Part shown: positions 8,337 to 15,826 of the stretch, in pieces
How the letters are laid out: each line of letters opens with the position of its first letter
How positions within the stretch are numbered: the stretch's first letter is position 1
The notes under the pieces: model-generated
Told to the model about the DNA's origin: nothing
Database searches by the model: none
What the model saw: only the letters and a program-made list of their open reading frames with translations
Source of the DNA: Nocardioides deserti
GTDB taxonomy: Bacteria > Actinomycetota > Actinomycetes > Propionibacteriales > Nocardioidaceae
Length of the DNA stretch: 64,000 nucleotides
Direction of reading: 5' to 3'
Assembly (NCBI RefSeq): GCF_014266025.1
Contig: NZ_JACMYC010000004.1
Location: forward strand, 124,001 to 188,000
Program-made: the position numbers and the translations under genes

Positions 8337-8900
8337 TCACGCCGGCCGCAGGATGCTCCACACCGCGACGTCGTGCCGCTCGGTGCCGACCTGCGAGGCG
8401 TCGCGCAGCGTGCCCTCGTGGACCATGCCGAGCCGCTCGTTGAGCAGGCGGGTCCGCGGGTTGTGCGCGGACGTGCGTGCCTCGACCCGGGCGACGAGGT
8501 GGTCGTCGAAGAGGTGCTCGACCATCCGCCGCATCGCCCGCAGCACGAGCCCGCGGCCCTCGTGGGCGGCGTCGATCCAGCAGCCGATCTCGGCGGTGTT
8601 GTCCCAGCGGTCGATCCGCGCGCCCACCGAGCCGACCAGCTCGCCGCCGCACTCGATCGCGAACGGCACCGCGCGCCCGTCGACCCAGTCGAGCAGCTGC
8701 TGGCGGGTGTAGGCCTGCTGCGAGCGGAGGGTCTGCTCGGCGTGCGCCCAGTGCTCGAACGCGCGCAGCCGGTCGAGGTTCGCCTCCGTCAGCCGGTGCA
8801 TCGCCGGCGCGGTCCACATCTCCCGCAGCACCAGCCGGGCGGGCGGCTCCTCCGGACGGTCGGCATGGGTGGGCAGCGGGATCGCGAGCGCGGTCGGCAT
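8337..8900 (-). CDS. GNAT N-acetyltransferase, RimL-like
   Basis: 187 residues. The fold signature is visible from residue ~20: LVLREMWTAPAM, FAIECGGELVGSVGARIDRW, AEIGCWIDAAHEGRGLVLRAMRRMVEH (acetyl-CoA loop with the variant GRGLVLRA) and VEARTSAHNPRTRLLNERLGMVHEGTLRD. The N(P)xS-x-LLxxLGF-type ending is typical of RimJ/RimL ribosomal-protein or small-molecule acetyltransferases. The substrate is unknown. There is no operon partner. Confidence 0.85.
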   Translation of the reverse strand: MPTALAIPLPTHADRPEEPPARLVLREMWTAPAMHRLTEANLDRLRAFEHWAHAEQTLRSQQAYTRQQLLDWVDGRAVPFAIECGGELVGSVGARIDRWDNTAEIGCWIDAAHEGRGLVLRAMRRMVEHLFDDHLVARVEARTSAHNPRTRLLNERLGMVHEGTLRDASQVGTERHDVAVWSILRPA

Positions 8901-8989
8901 GGTCGGACGCTAGCGGGCGGCTCCCGCGTCCGTTCCGTGCCGGGCGCCCCGCCGCGCGGACGCGTCCGACAGCTGGGACGATGGCGCGC

Positions 8990-9457
8990 ATGGAGCCCGC
9001 GCCGTTGACGCACCACGACTCGGTCCTCGTCCGTGCGACCCCCGACGAGGTGTACACCCTCGTCTCGGACGTGACCCGCACCGGCGAGTGGTCACCGGTG
9101 TGCGCGGAGTGCTGGTGGGACGCCGGCGAGGGCCCCGAGGTGGGCGCGCGCTTCACCGGGCGGAACGTCACTCCGGACCGTACCTGGGAGACGCGCTCCG
9201 AGGTCGTCGCTGCCGACCCGGGCCGCGCGTTCGCGTGGTCGGTGGGCCCGGGCCGGGTGCGGTGGGGATACCTCATGGAGCCGGCCGACGGCGGGACGCT
9301 GCTGACGGAGACCTGGGAGTTCACCGCGGCCGGTCAGCGGTACTTCGAGGAGCGCTTCGGGCCGGCGGCGCCGCAGGAGGTAGCGGCGCGCAGGCGAGCC
9401 GCGCACGAGGGGATCCCGGTCACGCTCGCGGCGATCAAGCGCATCCTGGAGTCCTGA
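8990..9457 (+). CDS. SRPBCC-family protein
   Basis: 155 residues from ATG 8990. HHDSVLVRATPDEVYTLVSDVTRTGEWSP is the standard opening of the START/Bet v1-like SRPBCC fold. It is followed by strands ending in TLLTETWEF and a long C-terminal helix. Such proteins bind hydrophobic ligands or act as polyketide cyclases; nothing here fixes the ligand. ATG 8981 is also in frame, but it would fall inside GACGAT (8977-8982), a likely -10 element placed 7 nt before ATG 8990, so the shorter form is preferred. Confidence 0.8.
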   Translation: MEPAPLTHHDSVLVRATPDEVYTLVSDVTRTGEWSPVCAECWWDAGEGPEVGARFTGRNVTPDRTWETRSEVVAADPGRAFAWSVGPGRVRWGYLMEPADGGTLLTETWEFTAAGQRYFEERFGPAAPQEVAARRRAAHEGIPVTLAAIKRILES

Positions 9458-9478
9458 GCCCGGGCCGCGATCCGCTGA

Positions 9479-9570
9479 TCAGGCGGTCTGCGGGAACTTC
9501 ACGCCGGTATTGGCATGGCAGCGGTAGCCGTTCGGGTTCTTGACGAAGTACTGCTCGTCGCCGTCGTACA
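9479..9570 (-). pseudogene. Remnant of an msrA 3' end
   Basis: About 30 codons (ending NPNGYRCHANTGVKFPQTA and a TGA) match the last residues of the intact msrA at 18830-19477, which ends NPNGYRCHANTGVRFPEMA. A 30-nt stretch is identical and the rest differs at scattered positions. Similarity stops near 9565, and no catalytic GCFW region exists nearby. It is a gene fragment that marks the left border of the accessory island. The following ~250 bp (to 9838) look lower in GC than their surroundings and contain no gene I can support. Confidence 0.8.
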
Positions 9571-9838
9571 AGTGAGACTCGTTATGGCGCGTCAGCGTTT
9601 CAGGCGTAGACGGGCTGCGAGTGTGCCGGCGACAACGGGGTTGATGCGGACCCTTCGCCTCGATCAACATCCCTCCGGTCAGCGACGGATTCTTCGTTCT
9701 CGCGAGTGCGAACCGATCGGTCAGTCGGCGAGAGACTGGCCCGCCCGAAACCTATTCGATGGGCACGGCTCCCCGTCGGGGACAGGACCCACCCCGGCCG
9801 CCTTCGGGGGCTCGGCAACCGTGATGGGTCGTTCTGCG

Positions 9839-10276
9839 TCAGCCCTGCTGGGCGGAGTCTTCGGTTGCGTCCGTCCCGGGGTTTGTCCCGGGGTCCGCAG
9901 GGGCCTCGTCGGGCTGGCCGTCTCCGTCGAAGTCCGGCGTCTGCCCGGAAGCCCCGGTGCCGCCGTCCATCCGTCCGCCGCCGAGTCCGCCCATCGGGCC
10001 GCCCATGGGACGGTCGAACTGCTCGTCGGGGAGGCTCGTCGGGTCGCCCCCGTTGGTGCTGCTCTGGTCGGTGGATCGGTCGGCGACGGCGTACCCCGTG
10101 CCGAAGCCGATGCCTGCGATGGCCAAGCCGACGACAGCGGCGGTGGCCGCCAGGGCGGCTCGCCCGCGCGGTAGCGCGCGGCGCCAGGAGCGAGGCCGGG
10201 CGGGCTCGGGGGTGTCCTCGGTGGTCGCCCGGGTGGGGGTGTCGGTGGTGCTGGTGCTGTCGTCGTGGGTGCTCAT
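9839..10276 (-). CDS. Small single-pass membrane protein with Gly/Met-rich stretch and Ca-loop-like motif
   Basis: 145 residues from ATG 10276, preceded on its strand by GAGGAA at a good spacing. The N-terminal ~50 residues are Thr/Asp-rich, followed by basic residues and a TM at about 60-80 (LAATAAVVGLAIAGIGFGTGY). The outer part has a Gly/Met-rich run (DRPMGGPMGGLGGGRMDGG) and DFDGDGQPDE. The latter resembles a DxDxDG calcium-binding loop of dockerin/thrombospondin-3 type. It lies 41 bp after the Cthe_2159-type lipoprotein gene and is probably in its operon. No known family recognised. Confidence 0.65.
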   Translation of the reverse strand: MSTHDDSTSTTDTPTRATTEDTPEPARPRSWRRALPRGRAALAATAAVVGLAIAGIGFGTGYAVADRSTDQSSTNGGDPTSLPDEQFDRPMGGPMGGLGGGRMDGGTGASGQTPDFDGDGQPDEAPADPGTNPGTDATEDSAQQG

Positions 10277-10317
10277 GGTGGTTCCTCGGGTCGTGGTGGT
10301 AGGTGGTCGGTGAAGGC

Positions 10318-11802
10318 TCATCGGCCCATGGGGCCGCGGCCGCCGGAAGGGGCTTCCCCGGCGACGACGTCGATGGCGGTGCCGTCGACGGTGACGGTGT
10401 AGGTGGCGCCGGGTTCGATGCCTGCGGAGGAGTAGACGACGGAGGCGTAGTCCTTCTCGACCGTGTACGCCGCGACCTCATCGCCATCGGCGTCGGTGAT
10501 GGTGAGCGCGGAGCCGGCGGCGCCGGCGGCCGTGAGAGCGGTGGCGATCCAGCCCTGGGGGGAGTCGGTGCCGGGGGCGACCATCATTCCGGCGCTGCCG
10601 GTCGCCAGCAGGGTGCCGCCGGTGATGTCGAGGGTGCCGTTGACGTCCAGGGCGCCGTTGCCCTCGCTGGTCGGGCCGTAGACGGTGATGTCTCCGCCGG
10701 TGATGGTGGCGTCACCGTTCGAGTCGAGACCGTCGCCGCTGGACCACACCTCGACGGTGCCGCCGTTGATGTGCAGGTGCAAGGAGCTGTCGGCCTCCAT
10801 GCCGCCACCGGCCCGGCCATCGGTGGCGGCGCTGTCGTCGGAGGAGGCGACGTTGATGCCGTCGTCGGCGGAGTGCAGCTCGAGGTCGCCGCCGTCGATA
10901 ATGACCAGGGAGCCTTCGAGGGCCTCGGTGGAACCGGTCACGTCGACGGTGCCGCCGTCGACCAGCACCTGGACGCCCTTGATGCCGTCGTCCTGCGAGG
11001 TCACGTGGACGGTGCCGCCCTCGATGAGGACGAACCCGGTGCCGGGGTCAGTGGCGTTGTCGGACTTCAGGCCGTCGTCGACGGCATCAACGACGACCGT
11101 TCCGTCGGCGACCACCAGGTAGTCCTTTCCGATGACGCCGTCGTCGACGGACGTCACGGTGATCGAGCCGCCGGTGAGGACGAGGCCGTCCTTGCCGACG
11201 ATGCCGTTGTTGGCGTTGCCGTCGACGGTGAGGCTGCCGGGGCCGCCGATGGTGAGGTCGGCGGAGGAGTAGAGCGCGCCGGTGGGCGCGTCCTCAGAGG
11301 TGTCCTCGTAGGTCTCGGCGTCCGAGAGGGTGTTGTCGCTGCCGTCCGCGAGGACGACGACGACGGACTCGGCGTCTGCGACGTTGATCGCCGAGGTCGT
11401 CTCGGAGGTGATCGTCGCCCCGTCGAGCACGAGTCGTACGACGCCGTCGGTGCTGCTGTGGACGACCACCTGCCCGGTGAGCTCGCCGTGAAGGCGGTAG
11501 GTCCCGCCGGCGCTGATGGTGACGGTCCCGTCCTGGGTGCTGACCGCGTCGCTGTCGGAGGTCGCCGCGCTGCCGGCAAGGCTGATGTCGACGAGGTCTC
11601 CCTCGTCGTAGGACACCTCGCCGGTCTCGACCTCGATGTCCTCGGCGAGGGCCTCGGCGGCGGTGGTGGCGGCGGTGGAGACGGTGGTCGTCCCAGCGGT
11701 GGTCGACGTGGTGATGTCGTTCCCGGCCGAGGTGCCGCAGCCGGCGAGGAGGGCTGTCGCCGCGGCTGCTGCCAGGGCCCGTCGGAGTCGGGGGAGTCGC
11801 AT
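10318..11802 (-). CDS. Cthe_2159-type carbohydrate-binding beta-helix lipoprotein
   Basis: 494 residues from ATG 11802. A lipobox, LLAGC, places the lipidated cysteine at residue 22. A Ser/Thr linker follows, then a long parallel beta-helix. The repeating rungs carry DDG turns (VDDGVIGKD, VDDGLKSD, QDDGIKGV, ADDGINVA, GDGLDSNGD), as in the Cthe_2159 (DUF4353) family. A member of that family from Clostridium binds acidic polysaccharide and calcium. The C-terminus has a small beta domain (TYTVTVDGTAIDV) and a Gly-rich tail. The gene sits downstream of VTC/DUF4956 genes, a neighbourhood seen in other bacteria. It probably acts at the cell surface; ligand inferred only from family. Confidence 0.82.
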   Translation of the reverse strand: MRLPRLRRALAAAAATALLAGCGTSAGNDITTSTTAGTTTVSTAATTAAEALAEDIEVETGEVSYDEGDLVDISLAGSAATSDSDAVSTQDGTVTISAGGTYRLHGELTGQVVVHSSTDGVVRLVLDGATITSETTSAINVADAESVVVVLADGSDNTLSDAETYEDTSEDAPTGALYSSADLTIGGPGSLTVDGNANNGIVGKDGLVLTGGSITVTSVDDGVIGKDYLVVADGTVVVDAVDDGLKSDNATDPGTGFVLIEGGTVHVTSQDDGIKGVQVLVDGGTVDVTGSTEALEGSLVIIDGGDLELHSADDGINVASSDDSAATDGRAGGGMEADSSLHLHINGGTVEVWSSGDGLDSNGDATITGGDITVYGPTSEGNGALDVNGTLDITGGTLLATGSAGMMVAPGTDSPQGWIATALTAAGAAGSALTITDADGDEVAAYTVEKDYASVVYSSAGIEPGATYTVTVDGTAIDVVAGEAPSGGRGPMGR

Positions 11803-11897
11803 GAGGGGGGCCTTTCGAGAACGAGGTCTGCGCGGGGACAGGAGGTCTGCCGCGGATGGGGTCGAGGTTGCTGGGCGCACCTGTCGCGGAGGTGGAG

Positions 11898-12737
11898 TCA
11901 CCCTGTGTGCGGGCTGTGGTTGGGGAGCCTGCGGGAGATGGGCGGCACCTGGAGTTGCTGGTCGAGGACCCGGTGCCATTTGAGCCGCGGGAGCTCGGGG
12001 TGCAGCGCGGCCATGCCGACGCCGTACTTGGAGATCTGCCGCGGACGGTGACCTCGGGTCCACAGCAGCCGGTCGAAGGCCGAGGGGCTGGATCCGCTCT
12101 TGGTCTCGACGACCGCCAGGGACGCGCGGTCGAGGTCGGTGTGGTCGGTGCGGGCCAGCGTCGTCCAGCCGAGGTCGGTGTCGATGGTGACCCGGCTGCG
12201 CGACTCGGGGAGGAACAGGGTGGAGCGCAGGTACGCCGTGACCAGGACCGGCTCGAGCGCGTCGGCGTCGACCGGGATGCCGGCGGCCGAGAGGCGGTCC
12301 GCCACGAAGGCTCGGCCCTCGTGGGTGAGGGGTCCGTCGACGGCGGCGTCGTGGTGCGCCACCCGCTCCTTGACGGTCAGGTCGCGTGCGCGCCGGGTCT
12401 TCACCTCCAGCCAGGAGGTCCCAGTGTCCAGGTAGGAGCGGGTACGCACCTTGAAGCGGCGGCGGCGTCGCCGGCCCGCGAGCAGGTAGCTGAGCCGGTC
12501 GGCAGTGTCGAGGTAGGTCGAGCGGTAGCCGAAGGTGCGTGAGCCGCCGATCTCGAGGACCCGGGCGCTCGACGGGGCCGCCGCTAGCAGACGGGGTAGC
12601 TCGGCAACGGGGACGAGGTACTTGCGGTCGACCCGGGAGAGGAGCGAGGCCTGCTCGACGAGGTCCGCGAGACCGATGGGGTCGAACCGGTCGACCGGGG
12701 CCGGCACGGCGACGAGACCGCGGGACGTCGGGATCAC
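11898..12737 (-). CDS. VTC-domain (polyphosphate polymerase-like) protein
   Basis: 279 residues from GTG 12737, which overlaps the TGA of the DUF4956 gene (GTGA). RVDRKYLV at residues 35-42, a basic cluster (AGRRRRRRFKVRTR), SWLEVKTRR, VTIDTDLGW, VVETKSG and ISKYGVGMAALHP are the order and motifs of the VTC domain. This is a triphosphate-tunnel fold whose yeast member Vtc4 polymerises polyphosphate from ATP. Arg/Lys and Glu residues lining the tunnel are conserved here. With DUF4956 it forms a two-gene unit, so a membrane-coupled polyphosphate or related nucleotidyl activity is likely. Activity is inferred, not shown. Confidence 0.85.
   Translation of the reverse strand: MIPTSRGLVAVPAPVDRFDPIGLADLVEQASLLSRVDRKYLVPVAELPRLLAAAPSSARVLEIGGSRTFGYRSTYLDTADRLSYLLAGRRRRRRFKVRTRSYLDTGTSWLEVKTRRARDLTVKERVAHHDAAVDGPLTHEGRAFVADRLSAAGIPVDADALEPVLVTAYLRSTLFLPESRSRVTIDTDLGWTTLARTDHTDLDRASLAVVETKSGSSPSAFDRLLWTRGHRPRQISKYGVGMAALHPELPRLKWHRVLDQQLQVPPISRRLPNHSPHTG
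11903..11918 (-). promoter_or_regulatory. Direct-repeat operator, copy 1 (upstream of Cthe_2159-type gene)
   Basis: On the minus strand this reads CACAGcccgcaCACAG: two CACAG half-sites 11 bp apart. It lies about 100 bp before the start at 11802 and overlaps the last codons of the VTC gene. It has the same form as the sites at 13428, 14718, 15058 and 17395. Confidence 0.7.
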
Positions 12738-13324
12738 CGGCCGCCACCGATCCGGATCGGCGGGGCCAGCGCTGTGACGGCGGAGGCGGTCGGGCGGTGT
12801 CGGACGTCGACGAGGGTCGTGTCGTTGACCAGGTCGGTACGACGGACCGCGACGGTCAACACCTCGGTGCCGAGGAGCTGCTCGAGGTGGGCGGTGAGGG
12901 CGGCGCCCTCGGTCATCGCCCGGTCCAGCAGCAGCTCCTGCTGGCGCACGGCCGGGGCCGTGCGGGGGTGGTCGCCGAGCCAGAGGGCGCCGAGGACTCC
13001 GGCGAGGAGCACGCCGTGCAGCACCGTCGGTGTCGTCGTAAGCCCGCAGAGGAGGCCGACCGCGAGAGCCGCGAAGTAGTAGGCGATCTCGTGGTGGGCC
13101 AGCTCCTGGGAGCGCAGTCGGATGATCGACAGCACCCCGAAGAGACCGAGTCCGAGTCCGGCCCCGACGGTGCTGCTCGCCAGCGTGGCGGTGACCGCGA
13201 GGACGGCCATGTTGATGCCGAGGTAGGCCACGACGAGCTCGCGGCGACGGTGGCGGGCCAGGAAGAGGCCGACGAGGACGGTGATCGCGGCCAGGTCGGC
13301 GACGAGCATGACGTATTGCTGCAT
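12734..13324 (-). CDS. DUF4956 integral membrane protein
   Basis: 196 residues. Five hydrophobic segments are visible (about 4-22, 30-50, 53-66, 78-95, 100-117), followed by a soluble C-terminal domain of ~70 residues. The core text FGVLSIIRLRSQELAHHEIAYYF is the DUF4956 signature. The family is regularly found next to VTC-domain genes, suggesting it is a membrane partner, perhaps a conduit or anchor for the VTC enzyme; that role is inference. Its TGA overlaps the GTG of the VTC gene by 4 bp. A Shine-Dalgarno-like GAGGAG-type sequence precedes the ATG. Confidence 0.85.
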   Translation of the reverse strand: MQQYVMLVADLAAITVLVGLFLARHRRRELVVAYLGINMAVLAVTATLASSTVGAGLGLGLFGVLSIIRLRSQELAHHEIAYYFAALAVGLLCGLTTTPTVLHGVLLAGVLGALWLGDHPRTAPAVRQQELLLDRAMTEGAALTAHLEQLLGTEVLTVAVRRTDLVNDTTLVDVRHRPTASAVTALAPPIRIGGGR

Positions 13325-13427
13325 GGAGGAGCTCCTGTGATCGGTGGGAGGCGGCGGCCGTGCTGCAAGCGACCACCGGCGGTAGGACCAGTACGCCGGA
13401 GCAAGCCCGGAACAGCGTGTGGCGCAC

Positions 13428-13443
13428 TTGTGCGGCGCCTGTG
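13428..13443 (-). promoter_or_regulatory. Direct-repeat operator, copy 2 (upstream of DUF4956-VTC)
   Basis: On the minus strand: CACAGgcgccgCACAA, with the 11-bp period and one mismatch in the second half-site. It lies 104 bp upstream of the ATG at 13324, in the 154-bp gap between the protease gene and DUF4956. Confidence 0.6.
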
Positions 13444-13478
13444 AGGCCAGGCGTTTGCGCCAGAGTCAGGCGCCGGAG

Positions 13479-14665
13479 TCAGGCGACGGGGGCGCGTCCG
13501 AGGGTCGCCTCGGCGGTGTGGCTGGTGCCGGCGGCGTCGGTCCAGGTGACCTCGACGACCTCGCCGGGCTCGTGGCCGACCACTTCGCGGACCAGCGCGT
13601 CGGCGCTTGGTGTCGCTGCGCCGGAGAGCGCGGTGATCGTGGCGCCGGCGGTCAGTCCGGCGGTCTGGGCGGGGCCGTCGTCGAGGACGGCGGCGACCGC
13701 GGCGCCGGCGCCTTGACTCGTCGTGTCGAGCTGGACGCCGAGGAACGGGTCGTACCCGAGCGAGTCCGTGGACGCGACCTCGGACAGCACCGCTTCCACG
13801 ATGCGGAGCACCCGGCGGGCGGGGATGGCGTACCCGGTGATGTCGGTGGTCCCCTTGGAGGCGGCGACGTTCATGCCGACCACCTCGCCGTCGGCGTCGA
13901 GGAGCGCACCGCCGGAGTCGCCGGAGATGATGTCGGCGTCGACCTCGACGAGGTTGCGGAGCGTGGCGGTGGTGCCGTCGTCCTCGGTGACGGTCACAGG
14001 TTCGTGGGTGTCGGTGACCGTGCCGGCGGCAGCGGTCAGGGTGCCGCCGTCTCCGCCGGCGTCACCGACTGCGGTGACGAGGTCGCCGACCGCGAGCGGT
14101 GCGGTGTCGAGGGTGACCTCGGCCAGCGTCGGGGCGTCCTCGATCCGGAGCACGGCGACGTCGTGCTGGGCGTCGGTCCCCAGTACGTCCGCCACGTAGC
14201 TCCCGCCGGTGGTGGCGTCGGTGACGGTCACGGTCGTGGATCCCTCGACCACGTGGTGGTTGGTGACGACGATGCCGTCCTTGCCGTCGACGACCATGCC
14301 GGAACCGGCGGCCTCGCCGGCACCGAAGTCGACCACGGCCGACACGAGGACCACGCCCGAGGACTGGTCCGTCGTCGCGTCGCTGACCTCGAGACCCGCG
14401 ACGGCCGACCCGGCGGCCTGGTAGGGCCAGACGGGCGAGCCGGAAGAGCCCGGGGCGGAGAAGGCGGGGTCCAGGTAACGGGGCGACCTCGGCCACCGCA
14501 ACCACTCGCTGAGAACCACGGGCGCCCCCACTGCCCGCACGAGGGACGGGGTGGATGCCTGAGCCGGCGCGGCAGGCAGAGCAACGAGGCGGCGAGAGCT
14601 GCGGCCGCGGTCGCAGCACCGGCACGACGGACGGCACTGCGGCGGACGGATGAGTGGTGGTCCAC
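13479..14665 (-). CDS. HtrA/S1C-type trypsin-like protease with PDZ domain, apparent frameshift in the signal peptide
   Basis: The mature frame shows a trypsin-like domain with the triad H in TNHHVVEG, D in AQHDVAVLRI and S in SGDSGGALLD. A C-terminal PDZ domain follows (GVQLDTTSQGAGAAVAAVLDDGPAQTAGL). This is the HtrA/DegP organisation used for envelope protein quality control. GTG 14665 begins a good signal peptide (SAVRRAGAATAAAALAA), but that frame is -1 relative to the mature part. Joining them near 14590 restores AALA-LVALPAAPAQA-S, a textbook cleavage region. So either one base is missing here or the gene is disrupted. A CACAG direct repeat lies 53 bp upstream. The two-component genes run divergently. 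Confidence 0.78.
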
Positions 14666-14717
14666 AAGGACTCCTCAAAGCGGTGGGGCGGTGACACCCC
14701 GAGGTTGTCGACGCCGG

Positions 14718-14733
14718 CTGTGCGCGTGCTGTG
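14718..14733 (-). promoter_or_regulatory. Direct-repeat operator, copy 3 (upstream of HtrA-like protease)
   Basis: On the minus strand: CACAGcacgcgCACAG, a perfect pair of half-sites 11 bp apart. It ends 53 bp upstream of GTG 14665. Confidence 0.7.
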
Positions 14734-15057
14734 CACGGCATCGGTCCACGCTGAGCACCGGGGGAGGAGCACCCGGCCGGCACGAGCGCACCCACGGCGG
14801 AGGACGGCGCGACGAGCGCGACCCGGCGTCGACAGGTCCGGGCCTGGTTCGCCCGCACCCGGCTCCTGCTCGGCGCCGCCGCACTCGGGCTGCTCCTCCT
14901 CGGGGGACTGGGAGGGTTCGCCCGCGGGGCGGCCACCGAGGCGACGACCGACCGGACCGGCACAGCAGCCGGCACGGCGACCCGCTCCCGGGCGGTGAAC
15001 CGGGCCAGCGACCTCAACTCCGGCAGCCATGGTTCCTGCGCCGCTCCACGGCCTCCT

Positions 15058-15073
15058 CACAGCAGGCGCACAG
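15058..15073 (+). promoter_or_regulatory. Direct-repeat operator, copy 4 (upstream of response regulator)
   Basis: CACAGcaggcgCACAG ends 1 nt before TAGCGT (15075-15080), which is itself 7 nt before GTG 15088. The repeat therefore occupies the -35 region of a leaderless promoter, the position expected for an activating OmpR-family regulator and for autoregulation. Confidence 0.72.
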
Positions 15074-15087
15074 GTAGCGTCGGCAAC

Positions 15088-15825
15088 GTGAGACCTGTGG
15101 CTCCCACCGACGCTCCTGCGCTCACCCGCCCTGACGGCTCGCCCTTGCGGGTGCTCGTGGTCGACGACGAGGTCAACATTGCCGAGCTCCTCACGATGGC
15201 TCTGCGGCACGAGGGCTGGCAGGTCACGACGGCCCACACCGGCCACAGGGCCGTCGCCGCGGCGAAGGAGACGCGCCCCGACGCGGTGGTGCTCGACATC
15301 ATGCTGCCCGACCTCGACGGTTTCGAGGTGCTGCGCCGGGTGCGAGCCACCGAGCCCGACGTCCCGGTGCTGTTCCTCACCGCGCGCGACGCCGTCGAGG
15401 ACCGGATCGCCGGTCTCACGGTCGGCGGGGACGACTACGTCACCAAGCCGTTCTCCCTCGAGGAGGTCGTCGCCCGGGTGCGGGGGCTGATGCGCCGCGC
15501 CGGCGCCCAGCAGGCGGCCTCCTCGTCCGTGCTCGCGGTGGGTGACCTCACCCTCGACGAGGACAGCCGTGAGGTGTTCCGGGCGGGCGAAGAGGTCACG
15601 CTCACCGCCACGGAGTTCGAGCTCCTCCGGTTCCTGATGCGCAACCCGCGCCGGGTGCTGAGCAAGGCGCAGATCCTGGATCGGGTCTGGAACTACGACT
15701 TCGGCGGCCAGGCGAACGTCGTGGAGCTCTACATCTCCTACCTGCGCAAGAAGATCGACGCGGGGCGGCCACCGATGATCCACACGATGCGCGGCGCGGG
15801 CTACGTCCTCAAGCCGGCGTCCTGA
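15088..15825 (+). CDS. OmpR/PhoB-family response regulator
   Basis: 245 residues from GTG 15088 (an upstream in-frame GTG at 14995 lacks homology). The receiver domain spans residues ~20-133, with acidic pocket VVDDE, phosphoacceptor Asp70 in VVLDIMLPDLDG, and the switch Thr and Lys in FLTARD and DDYVTKPF. The C-terminal winged helix carries LTATEFELLRFLMRNPRRVLSK and the RTVDVHI-equivalent ANVVELYISYLRKKID. The histidine kinase follows after 1 nt. A CACAG direct repeat abuts its own -10, and the same repeat precedes the other units of the island, so this is the probable local master regulator. Confidence 0.92.
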   Translation: MRPVAPTDAPALTRPDGSPLRVLVVDDEVNIAELLTMALRHEGWQVTTAHTGHRAVAAAKETRPDAVVLDIMLPDLDGFEVLRRVRATEPDVPVLFLTARDAVEDRIAGLTVGGDDYVTKPFSLEEVVARVRGLMRRAGAQQAASSSVLAVGDLTLDEDSREVFRAGEEVTLTATEFELLRFLMRNPRRVLSKAQILDRVWNYDFGGQANVVELYISYLRKKIDAGRPPMIHTMRGAGYVLKPAS

Positions 15826-15826
15826 C

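Larger units (their letters stand above)
14666..15087. other. Divergent intergenic region between protease and response regulator
   Basis: About 420 bp without a well-supported gene. It contains two operator-like direct repeats (14718-14733 for the protease side, 15058-15073 for the regulator side) and a -10-like TAGCGT at 15075-15080. A plus-strand frame is open from 14755 and continuous with the regulator. It encodes a basic stretch followed by LLLGAAALGLLLLGGLGG, but it has no ATG, GTG or TTG before the hydrophobic part. Confidence 0.6.

Noticed and set aside
9515..10174. Plus-strand frame over the island's left end
   Set aside because: No family text, no start signal, and antisense to the msrA remnant and the small membrane protein.
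10303..12051. 582-residue plus-strand frame across the Cthe_2159 and VTC genes
   Set aside because: It is antisense to two genes with clear domains and consists of low-complexity Gly/Val/Asp text expected from the opposite strand of GC-rich DNA.
14228..14665. 145-residue minus-strand frame as an independent gene
   Set aside because: Only its first ~30 codons (the signal peptide of the protease) make sense; the rest is an out-of-frame reading of the protease.
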